DNA of 64,000 bases from contig NZ_CP110005.1 of NCBI RefSeq assembly GCF_025947225.1, positions 372,001-436,000 on the forward strand. Direction: 5' to 3'. The stretch's first letter is position 1, and each line of letters opens with the position of its first letter. The notes beneath the pieces were generated by a model. It searched no databases. It was given only the letters and a program-made list of their open reading frames with translations, and was not told the origin of the DNA. Made by a program: the position numbers and the translations under genes. Below, one piece after another: positions 8,555-16,898 of this stretch. Source of the stretch: Flavobacterium sp. N2270 (GTDB lineage Bacteria; Bacteroidota; Bacteroidia; Flavobacteriales; Flavobacteriaceae).

Positions 8555-9669
8555 TGAAATACTACATCATAGCAGGAGAAGCATCGGGCGATTTACATGG
8601 CGCCAACTTAATGAAAAAATTGTATGAAGAAGATCCAAATGCTGAAATACACTTTTGGGGCGGCGATTTAATGCAAAATGTTGGCGGCACTTTGGTAAAA
8701 CACTATCGTGATCTTGCATTTATGGGTTTTCTTGAAGTTATTTTGAACTTAAAAACCATTTTAAACAACATAAAATTTTGCAAAAAAGACATTGAAGAAT
8801 TCAATCCTGATTGTATTATTTTTATTGACTATCCTGGTTTTAACATGCGAATTGCTACTTGGGCCAAAGAAAGAAAAATCCCAACACATTATTATATTTC
8901 GCCACAAATTTGGGCTTGGAAAGAAAATAGAATTAAAGCCATAAAACGCGATGTCGATTTTATGTATGTTATTCTTCCTTTTGAAAAAGATTTTTATGAA
9001 GGAAAACACAACTTCCCAGTTACATTTGTTGGCCATCCTTTAATTGATGCCATTGAAGATAGAAAAGACATATCTATTGAAGCATTCAGAAAAGAACATA
9101 ACTTAAGCGAAAAACCAATTGTAGCATTGTTGCCAGGAAGCAGAAAACAAGAAATTGCAAAAATGCTTTCTATCATGTTATCTGTAGTTTCAGATTTCCC
9201 CGAATATCAATTTGTAATCGCTGGAGCTCCAAGTCAGGATTTTGAATTTTACAAACCTTTTTTAAACAAAAAAAATATTAAATTTATATCGAACAAAACC
9301 TACGACTTATTAAGTGTTTCGCATGCTGCGTTAGTTACGTCAGGAACGGCAACCTTAGAAACTGCTTTATTTAAAGTGCCAGAAGTAGTTTGCTATAAAG
9401 GAAGTTGGGTTTCATATCAAATTGCAAAACGAATAATTACTTTAAAGTATATTTCTTTAGTCAACTTAATTATGGACAAGGAAGTAGTTAAAGAATTAAT
9501 TCAAGATGAATTGAACACTAAGAACTTAAAACTTGAATTAAACAAAATAATTGAAGGTAAAGAAAGAGAACAAATGATTGAAAATTATCAATTATTAGAA
9601 ACTAAACTTGGTGGTTCTGGCGCAAGTGCTAAAACAGCACACTTAATTGTTAGTTCACTAAAAAAATAG
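8554..9669 (+). CDS. lpxB: Lipid-A-disaccharide synthase
   Basis: Inner-membrane-associated glycosyltransferase (GT19) joining lipid X and UDP-diacylglucosamine to form the lipid A disaccharide. The 371 residues cover the whole family: N-terminal YYIIAGEASGDLHGANLM, then MGFLEV, IDYPGFNMRIA, YYISPQIWAWKENR, and the C-terminal nucleotide-sugar region LPGSRKQEI ... TSGTATLETAL with VVCYK. It confirms a Gram-negative outer membrane with lipid A. It follows the small membrane protein with one base of overlap and is followed 4 bases later by an NlpC/P60 hydrolase. Confidence 0.97.
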   Translation: MKYYIIAGEASGDLHGANLMKKLYEEDPNAEIHFWGGDLMQNVGGTLVKHYRDLAFMGFLEVILNLKTILNNIKFCKKDIEEFNPDCIIFIDYPGFNMRIATWAKERKIPTHYYISPQIWAWKENRIKAIKRDVDFMYVILPFEKDFYEGKHNFPVTFVGHPLIDAIEDRKDISIEAFRKEHNLSEKPIVALLPGSRKQEIAKMLSIMLSVVSDFPEYQFVIAGAPSQDFEFYKPFLNKKNIKFISNKTYDLLSVSHAALVTSGTATLETALFKVPEVVCYKGSWVSYQIAKRIITLKYISLVNLIMDKEVVKELIQDELNTKNLKLELNKIIEGKEREQMIENYQLLETKLGGSGASAKTAHLIVSSLKK

Positions 9670-9673
9670 TATT

Positions 9674-10303
9674 ATGAAAAATAATTATTTCATTTACATT
9701 TTATTTTTGTTTACAACTATTTTACAAGCACAAAATAGCATAAACAACTTTGAAATCACCGATATTTATGATGGTGAAATGGAATTTATTCTTAATAAAA
9801 ACTTCAAAGACAGCTTACAAAAAAATCGAACTAGTGTTTCAGCTTTTTTTAAAAAAAAGAAAAAACAACTCAAAAAAATTGAGTTTGAAAATTTTGTTGA
9901 AGATGTTGACATGTTCTTAGTTAGAAACAAAATTATAGATTCTGCAAAAATATATATTGGAACACCTTATAAATATGGCGGAATGAGCTTAAATGGTATC
10001 GATTGTTCTGCTCTAATTTTTAGAGCATTTCAAAAAAACAATCATGAATTACCACGAACTTCTTCTGCTCAAAGTAAATTAGGTAAAAAAATAAAGAAGA
10101 ATAAGGCTGAAATAGGCGATTTAATTTTCTTTAAAACTTCAAGAAGAAATGTAATTTCTCATGTAGGAATTGTTGTTGAAAATAAAAATGGATCTATTAA
10201 ATTCATACACGCATCTTCAAGCAGAGGCGTAACTATTTCATCACTAGATAATGAAACGTATTTCAAGAAAAAATTTGCTAAAATAAAACGCATCATCGGA
10301 TAA
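9674..10303 (+). CDS. NlpC/P60 (C40) family cell-wall hydrolase, copy 1
   Basis: A secreted 209-residue protein: signal peptide (residues 1-19, ending LQAQ), a Lys-rich linker (about 55-75), then a C-terminal NlpC/P60 domain. The catalytic Cys is in NGIDCSALIF (about residue 114) and the His in RNVISHVGIVV about 50 residues later, followed by FIHASSS. These enzymes usually cleave peptidoglycan stem peptides (gamma-D-Glu-diaminopimelate bonds). The domain is closely similar to that of the next gene, including GDLIFFKTSRRNVI, so the two arose by tandem duplication. The 4-base gap after lpxB suggests the same transcript. Confidence 0.9.
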   Translation: MKNNYFIYILFLFTTILQAQNSINNFEITDIYDGEMEFILNKNFKDSLQKNRTSVSAFFKKKKKQLKKIEFENFVEDVDMFLVRNKIIDSAKIYIGTPYKYGGMSLNGIDCSALIFRAFQKNNHELPRTSSAQSKLGKKIKKNKAEIGDLIFFKTSRRNVISHVGIVVENKNGSIKFIHASSSRGVTISSLDNETYFKKKFAKIKRIIG

Positions 10304-10310
10304 ATAAATT

Positions 10311-10964
10311 ATGAAAAAAACATTATTACTTTTTTTATTAGCGCTCTTTTTTGTTAGTTGTAAATCCAAATCTAATATTGTTACTTCAAAAAAAGTAGCC
10401 TTAGAAAAGGGAATTTACGAATACGACAAAGATAAAAGTATCGTTATTGCTAAAAAGGCAGCTGAAAAAAAAGCTAAAAAAGAACAAAAAGAAAAAGACA
10501 AACAAAATGCAATAATTATTAAAGCTGAAAAAAAGAAAAAAGATGCTTTGGTAAAAAAAGAAGAACAAAAAGAAAGAAATCCGCAAAGAGCAAGTGTTGT
10601 TGAAAGCGCCAAAGAATTTTTAGGGACTCCTTATAGATATGGTGGAACCACTACAAACGGATTTGATTGTTCTGGATTAACTTGTATTTCTTACAAAGAA
10701 ATTGAAATAGAATTACCAAGAACATCAATAGCACAATCTGAGGAAGGAAGAAAAGTTAAAAAAGCAAAAGCAAAACCTGGCGATTTGATTTTCTTTAAAA
10801 CCAGCAGAAGAAACGTCATTAATCACGTTGGAATTATTACTGAAAATACTGACGGTGAAATTAAATTTATTCATGCATCAACAAGTAGTGGAGTTGTAAT
10901 TTCTTCGTTATTAGAATCTTATTACGAAAAAGCATTTGCAAAAATTAAAAGAATAATTGAATAA
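10311..10964 (+). CDS. NlpC/P60 (C40) family lipoprotein, copy 2
   Basis: A 217-residue paralogue of the preceding gene with a lipoprotein signal (FFVSC, Cys about residue 17) instead of a cleaved signal. Between lipobox and catalytic domain lies a highly charged Lys/Glu stretch (about residues 50-90) likely to be a helical spacer that lets the domain reach peptidoglycan from the membrane. Catalytic Cys is in NGFDCSGLTC and His in RNVINHVGIIT. The domain should hydrolyse peptidoglycan peptide cross-bridges. The 7-base gap from copy 1 indicates co-transcription. Confidence 0.9.
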   Translation: MKKTLLLFLLALFFVSCKSKSNIVTSKKVALEKGIYEYDKDKSIVIAKKAAEKKAKKEQKEKDKQNAIIIKAEKKKKDALVKKEEQKERNPQRASVVESAKEFLGTPYRYGGTTTNGFDCSGLTCISYKEIEIELPRTSIAQSEEGRKVKKAKAKPGDLIFFKTSRRNVINHVGIITENTDGEIKFIHASTSSGVVISSLLESYYEKAFAKIKRIIE

Positions 10965-10980
10965 TTTTTAAATATAAAAC

Positions 10981-12996
10981 TTGAAGCCGATAAAATTTCC
11001 TATAATTCCTATCGTTATATTTTTAGCATTAGGAATTGTTTTTGGTTCTTTTTTTAAGTTCAAATTTTCAATTATATCAATTACTACTTCAATTTTATTT
11101 TTAGTCTTTAGCCTTTTATTTTTCAAAAAAAACAAAAAAGGCACTGTTTTTTATTTTGGTTTAATTACTTATTTATTGGCTTTTCAAATTGGAATTGCAC
11201 TTCAGTATTTTCATCATGAAAAAAATCATAAAAATCACTACACCAAATTCATTACAAACAACGAAAAAGTTTTCTTAGAAGGAACAATTAAAAATAGTAC
11301 CAAACCGTCTAAAACAAAAAACAAATACATTGTTGAAATAAACAAAATAAACAACAACTTAGTAAGCGGAAAAACGCTTATTTACATTCCAAAAGAAGAT
11401 AAGATTAAATTAAAACCTGGAACTCAAATTTCGGTTGTAACCAATTTATACCCTATAAAAGACAACTTAAATCCGTATCAATTTAATTATGCAAAGTATA
11501 TTGAAAAGCAAAATATATTTCATCAAATTTATACTTCTGCAAACGATATAAAAACTGGTAATCAAGAAAAAAGTTTTGATTACTATGTGTTTGAAATTAG
11601 AGAAAATCTGATAAATAGTTTTAAAACTCATCAATTTAATCAAAAAACGGAAGGCATAATTAACGCGTTATTATTTGGACAACGCATTTTACTCGATCAA
11701 GAAACCATTCAATCCTACTCAAATGCTGGTGTAATTCATATTTTAGCTATTTCCGGACTACATGTAGGAATTATATACTTGATTCTTGGTTTTTTATTTA
11801 AGCCGCTAAATCGCCTTAAAAACGGAAGAATCATCAACTTAATTTTAGTTCTTGGAGCACTTTGGTTTTTTGCGTTTTTATCTGGATTATCTCCATCTGT
11901 AACTAGAGCCGTTTTAATGTTTTCAATACTTGCTATTGGAAAACATTTTAACCAACAAGCATCAACCTTAAATACAATAGCGGTTTCTGCATTAATTTTA
12001 CTTTGTTACAACCCAAATTACATTTTTGATGTTGGATTTCAAATGAGTTATGCTGCAGTAATTTCTATTGTGCTTTTAAATCCTTTTTTTAATTTTTTCT
12101 ATTTTTCAAAAAATAAAATTTTAAACTATTTTACAGGAATTATATTAGTATCATTAGCAGCACAAATTGGTGTTTCACCTTTAAGTATTTATTATTTTAA
12201 TCAGTTTCCAGTTTTATTTTTATTCGCCAATATTATCGTTATTCCGTTAACATTTGCCATATTATCATTAGGAATAGTGACGTTGTTTTTTAATTTTATT
12301 TCAGCTACAATAGCTTCGTTTTTTGGAGTTATACTTTCAAAAACAATTGAAGTTATGAATCAATATATTGCTTGGATTTCGCAATTTGAATCATTTGTAA
12401 TTAAAAATATATCTTTTTCATTATCACTTTGCATTATTTCTTATTTATTGATTTTCACTTTCATTTATTTGGCTTATCATCCAAAAGCAAAAAATTTGAA
12501 ATACACATTACTAACATTATTTATATTTCAAATTGCTTTTATATTAACAAAATATAATGAAAATAACACTGAAGAATTGATTGTTTTTGGAAGTAAAAAC
12601 AGTTTAATTACGATTAAACAAAAAGATAAAATCTCGGCTTTTACTAATAGTCCCGAAGAAAATACTGAAAGTATATCGCAATACAAAAGAAATACTTTTT
12701 CTGAAGATGTTTCTGTTCTTCCGTTAGAAAATGTTCTCTTATTTAAAAACACTAAAGTATTAATAGTAGATAGTTTAGCTACGTATAAAATATCTCAAAA
12801 ACCAGATGTTATTGTGCTTACACAAGGTACAAGAGTTAATCTTGAGAGACTTATTAAAATTAATACTCCAAAAATTATTATTGCAGACAATAGCAATTCA
12901 AAATATAAAGTTGAAAACTGGAGAGCAACTTGTTTAAAAGAAAAAATCCCTTTTCATAGCACGTATGAAAAGGGACTTTATATTATTAGAAAGTAA
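10981..12996 (+). CDS. comEC: ComEC/Rec2-family DNA-uptake channel protein
   Basis: A 671-residue inner-membrane protein of the ComEC/Rec2 family, which imports single-stranded DNA in natural transformation. An N-terminal DUF4131-type region (two membrane helices, then a soluble beta domain to about 190) is followed by the Competence domain (about 225-490) with ILAISGLHVGIIYLILGF, SGLSPSVTRAVLMF and about ten membrane helices. The C-terminal 165 residues occupy the place of the metallo-beta-lactamase domain but show no HxHxDH motif, so they are degenerate or non-catalytic. The start is TTG; no ATG lies near the expected N-terminus. It ends two bases from the convergent thioredoxin gene. Confidence 0.88.
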   Translation: MKPIKFPIIPIVIFLALGIVFGSFFKFKFSIISITTSILFLVFSLLFFKKNKKGTVFYFGLITYLLAFQIGIALQYFHHEKNHKNHYTKFITNNEKVFLEGTIKNSTKPSKTKNKYIVEINKINNNLVSGKTLIYIPKEDKIKLKPGTQISVVTNLYPIKDNLNPYQFNYAKYIEKQNIFHQIYTSANDIKTGNQEKSFDYYVFEIRENLINSFKTHQFNQKTEGIINALLFGQRILLDQETIQSYSNAGVIHILAISGLHVGIIYLILGFLFKPLNRLKNGRIINLILVLGALWFFAFLSGLSPSVTRAVLMFSILAIGKHFNQQASTLNTIAVSALILLCYNPNYIFDVGFQMSYAAVISIVLLNPFFNFFYFSKNKILNYFTGIILVSLAAQIGVSPLSIYYFNQFPVLFLFANIIVIPLTFAILSLGIVTLFFNFISATIASFFGVILSKTIEVMNQYIAWISQFESFVIKNISFSLSLCIISYLLIFTFIYLAYHPKAKNLKYTLLTLFIFQIAFILTKYNENNTEELIVFGSKNSLITIKQKDKISAFTNSPEENTESISQYKRNTFSEDVSVLPLENVLLFKNTKVLIVDSLATYKISQKPDVIVLTQGTRVNLERLIKINTPKIIIADNSNSKYKVENWRATCLKEKIPFHSTYEKGLYIIRK

Positions 12997-12997
12997 A

Positions 12998-13459
12998 TTA
13001 TTTAAAAATAATTTTATTTGCTTCTACTAACCATTTTTCAGGACCACCAGCAACATAACCAGTACTTCCTTGACCAACAAGGTTTATCTTCCCATCTTTT
13101 TTCTCTGGGTTCACAAACCAAATTGTAGGATATCCTCTTACTTGAAACATGTTTTGCAATTCAAAATTTTGCTTCTTAATCGCTTCATCTTGTGGAGTTC
13201 TTCTTGGGAAATCTAATTCAACAAGAATTACATTATCCTTAGCCCATTTAGCAAAATCATCTGTTTTTAAAACTTCTTTTTGTAAACGAATGCACCATCC
13301 GCACCAGTCAGAACCTGTAAAAAACAATAATAATGGTTTTTTTTCTTTTATTGATAATTCTGAAGCTTTAGCCATATCGGTATGCCAAGTTAAATTTTCT
13401 TGAGCATTTACTACAAATGAACTAACTACAAATAAAAGTGTAAAAAATATCTTTTTCAT
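12998..13459 (-). CDS. Periplasmic thioredoxin-family protein (WCGWC)
   Basis: A 153-residue protein with a signal peptide (1-19, ending VNAQ) and one thioredoxin-fold domain. The redox motif is WCGWC (about residues 52-56), an unusual dipeptide between the cysteines (CGWC), and the cis-proline is in RGYPTIWFV. It matches the thioredoxin-7/DUF255-like secreted thioredoxins of Bacteroidota, thought to reduce or rearrange disulfides in the periplasm. It is transcribed in the same direction as the downstream minus-strand genes but apparently from its own promoter (13480-13487). Confidence 0.87.
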   Translation of the reverse strand: MKKIFFTLLFVVSSFVVNAQENLTWHTDMAKASELSIKEKKPLLLFFTGSDWCGWCIRLQKEVLKTDDFAKWAKDNVILVELDFPRRTPQDEAIKKQNFELQNMFQVRGYPTIWFVNPEKKDGKINLVGQGSTGYVAGGPEKWLVEANKIIFK

Positions 13460-13479
13460 AATTTATATAATTTATTAAA

Positions 13480-13487
13480 CAAAATTA
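13480..13487 (-). promoter_or_regulatory. -7 box for the periplasmic thioredoxin gene
   Basis: The minus strand reads TAATTTTG, a full match to TAnnTTTG, about 20 bases before the start at 13459. No -33 element was confirmed. Confidence 0.45.
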
Positions 13488-13514
13488 GGCAATAAAGGTG
13501 CCAAACTTTGTTTG

Positions 13515-15320
13515 TTATCTAACACCGTGCATTAATTTTTTGATAACTGGTGTCATTAATATTGAGAAAGCAGCCATAACAAGAGAAACAATTGTAAGCA
13601 TCCAGAAGAATGAACTTAAACCTGATTCGTTTGCAATTGCATCAATTTTTTCTCCAAACATACCTGCTCCTTTCATACCAATTGCAACTGCTAAGTACCA
13701 AACACCAAACATAAATGCAATCATTCGAGCTGGAACTAATTTACTTACATAAGACAATCCAACTGGTGAGATACATAATTCTCCCATTGTATGGAAAAGA
13801 TAGACTAAAATTAACCAAATCATACTTACAGAAGCTGTTTTTGCACCTGGCTCAATACCTGTTGCTCCAATAGCTACACAAGCCATACCAAGAGCTAACA
13901 ATCCCATTCCGATTCCATATTTCATATTTGCAGAAGGATTGTATTTACTTTCCCACCATTTAGAAAACAATGGCGCTAATGATATAATAAATAAAGAGTT
14001 TAATGTAGAGAACCATGTTGCAGGAACCTCAGTAATTGCAGTTGTAACCTTTTCGATTTTCAACATTTCTAAAGTACTATCAGATAAAGATAAATATCCT
14101 GCAGTATAAAAATCTTTCATAAGCATCCAAATTGCAATACCCCAAATAATTACAAAACTCATTGATAAAATAATATTTGCAACAGCGTAATTTTTAAATG
14201 TTTGTTTAAATAATAAATACAATACCCAAGTAATAATTGCTAAAGGAACAATTGTAATTAATGAATTCATAATTAAGAAAAAAGTACTCCAATTTCCTTC
14301 TAAAACTCTATCAGTATAATCACTTGCAAAAATAGTTAACGAGTTAGGCGATTGCTCGAAAATAGCCCAAAAGAAAATCGTTAAGAATGCGAAAAAAGTT
14401 ACAGCGATTAATTTCTCTCTTGTTATTTGAGAATACTTCATTAAACGAGTCACTAACAAATAAATGAATAAAATTAAAGCTGTAGAAATTGCAATTGTAT
14501 TTCCGTTTTCCCCTAAGAAACCAAAAATATTAACTTTTCCACCTGAAATTTTAGATGCTGGATCATTAATAATCCATAATAAACCTAAAGTTGAACAAAC
14601 AGCAATAATACCTAACTCTAGTTTAGTAAACGGATTTCTAGTATCTGTATCAGCTGCTTCTGATTTTGCTTTACTTTCAGCAGTTGGTTTTAAACCAATA
14701 TCACCAAAAATATTTTGTGATAACCAAAACTGTAGCATTCCGAAGAACATAAAAATTCCAGCTAATCCAAATCCGTAACTCCATCCCACTTTTTCACCTA
14801 AATAACCACAAAGTAATATTCCGAAGAAAGCACCAGCATTTACACCCATGTAAAATAATGTATACGCACCATCTTTTTTCTCTGGCCTGTCTTTATACAT
14901 TTCAGAAATAATAGAAGTCATATTAGGTTTGAAAAATCCATTTCCAAAAACTAATAATATAAGTCCTAAATAAATTGAAAATTCAGTTTCGATAGCCATA
15001 GAAGCGTGCCCTAATGTCATTAATACGGCTCCTACCACAACCGCCCATCTAAAACCGATGATTTTATCGGCAAAGTATCCACCTAACATTGTAGATAAAT
15101 ATACTAAACCAACATACGAACCAAAAAGTGCAGATGCATTTTCTCTAGTCCATTCCCAACCACCGTCTACAAAAGAAGAAGTTAAAAATAATATTAATAA
15201 TGAACGCATTCCGTAGAATGAAAAACGTTCCCACATTTCTGTAAAGAACAACACAAATAACCCAGAAGGATGTCCTAGAACTGTGCTTTTAAAAAATTGA
15301 TCAGTTGAATTTTGACTCAT
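13515..15320 (-). CDS. Proton-dependent oligopeptide (POT/PTR) transporter 1
   Basis: A 601-residue inner-membrane symporter of the POT family (MFS fold) importing di- and tripeptides with protons. The N-terminal signature EMWERFSFYGMRSLL (TM1, the ExxERFxYY-type motif) and the PTR2 signature region GFFKPNMTSIISEMY ... LFYMGVNAGAFFG are clear. About 14 membrane helices are predicted, with a longer central part than the next paralogue. It lies 32 bases after a second POT gene and at the end of an operon starting with dipeptidyl peptidase IV, which would supply dipeptides. Confidence 0.93.
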   Translation of the reverse strand: MSQNSTDQFFKSTVLGHPSGLFVLFFTEMWERFSFYGMRSLLILFLTSSFVDGGWEWTRENASALFGSYVGLVYLSTMLGGYFADKIIGFRWAVVVGAVLMTLGHASMAIETEFSIYLGLILLVFGNGFFKPNMTSIISEMYKDRPEKKDGAYTLFYMGVNAGAFFGILLCGYLGEKVGWSYGFGLAGIFMFFGMLQFWLSQNIFGDIGLKPTAESKAKSEAADTDTRNPFTKLELGIIAVCSTLGLLWIINDPASKISGGKVNIFGFLGENGNTIAISTALILFIYLLVTRLMKYSQITREKLIAVTFFAFLTIFFWAIFEQSPNSLTIFASDYTDRVLEGNWSTFFLIMNSLITIVPLAIITWVLYLLFKQTFKNYAVANIILSMSFVIIWGIAIWMLMKDFYTAGYLSLSDSTLEMLKIEKVTTAITEVPATWFSTLNSLFIISLAPLFSKWWESKYNPSANMKYGIGMGLLALGMACVAIGATGIEPGAKTASVSMIWLILVYLFHTMGELCISPVGLSYVSKLVPARMIAFMFGVWYLAVAIGMKGAGMFGEKIDAIANESGLSSFFWMLTIVSLVMAAFSILMTPVIKKLMHGVR

Positions 15321-15352
15321 AAGTTAATTATTATAGTTTTATATTGGTTTTT

Positions 15353-16897
15353 TTAGTTGTTTAACTCTTTATCTACTCCGTGCATTAATTTTTTAATGAT
15401 AGGCGAAAGTACTAAAAGTAGTGCTCCAAACCCAATTCCTGTATAGAATAAATACTCAAATAATTTTAAATAACTCTGTTTTGCAATGTTTAAATCTGGC
15501 GCTAATCCGTTTGAAGTATCTACCGAGGCAATATTAGCCAATACAGAAGCAATAAATTCTGAACTTGCAGTTGCTAAGAACCAAACTCCCATCATAAACC
15601 CGACAATTTTAACTGGCGATAATTTAGTTACTGCTGAAAGACCAACTGGTGATAAACTTAATTCACCACAAGTGTGTAAAAAATAAGCTAATATTAACCA
15701 AATAGCCGCAACTTTTCCAGCTCCAGAAACATTTATTCCCATTACTAACGCTCCAAAACCTAACCCAACTAAAGCAAGTGCTAAAGCAAACTTAACAGCG
15801 GTATTTGGATTGTATTTTCCTAATTTTACCCATAACCAAGCAAAAACTGGAGCTAATAAAATAATGAATAAAGCATTGAAACTTAAAAATTGTCCTGCTG
15901 ATAATTCAATTCCAAAAATATGTCTATCTAAAATTCTATCTGCAAATAAATTCATAGAAGTATACGCTTGTTCAAATAAAGCCCAAAATACAATTGTGAA
16001 AACAATTAATATTGTTAAAGCAATTAATTGCTCACGTGCTTTACCATCTAACTGTGTCATTGCATAGTAAACTATATATAAGAATGAAACGCCACCTGCA
16101 ACTTGTAATGCCAATGAAACCGCATCGTGGTTTTGTACCATTTGCCAAAACAATAATGCTGAAAGTGTACTACCAATATAAATCAACCATTCATTTTTAA
16201 GACCAAATGATTTTTTCTCTAAAAATTCAGGAGCATTAGATTCTCCTTTACCCATTAACAATTTTTTTCCAGAAATAAATGTCAACAATCCAAAAAACAT
16301 TCCAACACCTGCAGCTCCAAAACCGTAGCTCCAACCATACGTTTCTCCTAACCAAACACAAATAAGTGTTGCTAAGAACGATCCAAGATTAATTCCCATA
16401 TAGAATAATGTGAATCCAGAATCACGACGCTTATCACCTACTTCATACAATTCTCCTACTAATGACGAAATATTGGCTTTTAAAAATCCAACACCTACTA
16501 TAATTAATGAAAGTGAAAAATAAAAAACTTGTAAAGCCAAATTATCTCGGGTAATCTCTCCAGTTATAGATTCTGTAGCTGCATTACCTTCATAAGCCAT
16601 TCCTAAATGCCCTAAAACCAGCATAATTCCTCCAAAAACAATTGCTTTTCTAAATCCTAAATATTTATCGGCAATAAATCCACCAATAACCGGAACAGCA
16701 TATACTAATGCTGCATAACTACCAATTAATAAGTTCCCTGAATCATCTGAAAACAAATGATATTTTGTAAGATAAAATATTAATAAAGCTTTCATTCCGT
16801 AGAATGAAAATCGCTCCCACATTTCTGTAAAGAACAATATAAATAATGCTCTTGGATGTCCGAAAAACGTTTTCTCTTCAATATTCATATTGCTCAT
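15353..16897 (-). CDS. Proton-dependent oligopeptide (POT/PTR) transporter 2
   Basis: A 514-residue POT-family peptide symporter, clearly paralogous to the neighbouring 601-residue transporter: EMWERFSFYGMKALL in TM1, GFLKANISSLVGELY ... LFYMGINLGSFLA in the middle, and LSPVGLSAVTKLSP near the C-terminus (LSYVSKLVP in the paralogue). Both end with IKKLMHGV. It starts 1 base from the stop of the DPP IV gene upstream, so translation is probably coupled. Two diverged copies suggest different peptide preferences; this is inference. Confidence 0.93.
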   Translation of the reverse strand: MSNMNIEEKTFFGHPRALFILFFTEMWERFSFYGMKALLIFYLTKYHLFSDDSGNLLIGSYAALVYAVPVIGGFIADKYLGFRKAIVFGGIMLVLGHLGMAYEGNAATESITGEITRDNLALQVFYFSLSLIIVGVGFLKANISSLVGELYEVGDKRRDSGFTLFYMGINLGSFLATLICVWLGETYGWSYGFGAAGVGMFFGLLTFISGKKLLMGKGESNAPEFLEKKSFGLKNEWLIYIGSTLSALLFWQMVQNHDAVSLALQVAGGVSFLYIVYYAMTQLDGKAREQLIALTILIVFTIVFWALFEQAYTSMNLFADRILDRHIFGIELSAGQFLSFNALFIILLAPVFAWLWVKLGKYNPNTAVKFALALALVGLGFGALVMGINVSGAGKVAAIWLILAYFLHTCGELSLSPVGLSAVTKLSPVKIVGFMMGVWFLATASSEFIASVLANIASVDTSNGLAPDLNIAKQSYLKLFEYLFYTGIGFGALLLVLSPIIKKLMHGVDKELNN

Positions 16898-16898
16898 A

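Noticed and set aside
10401-10612. Phe/Ser-rich minus-strand frames opposite the second NlpC/P60 gene
   Set aside because: They mirror the poly-Lys/Glu linker of the sense protein and are low complexity.
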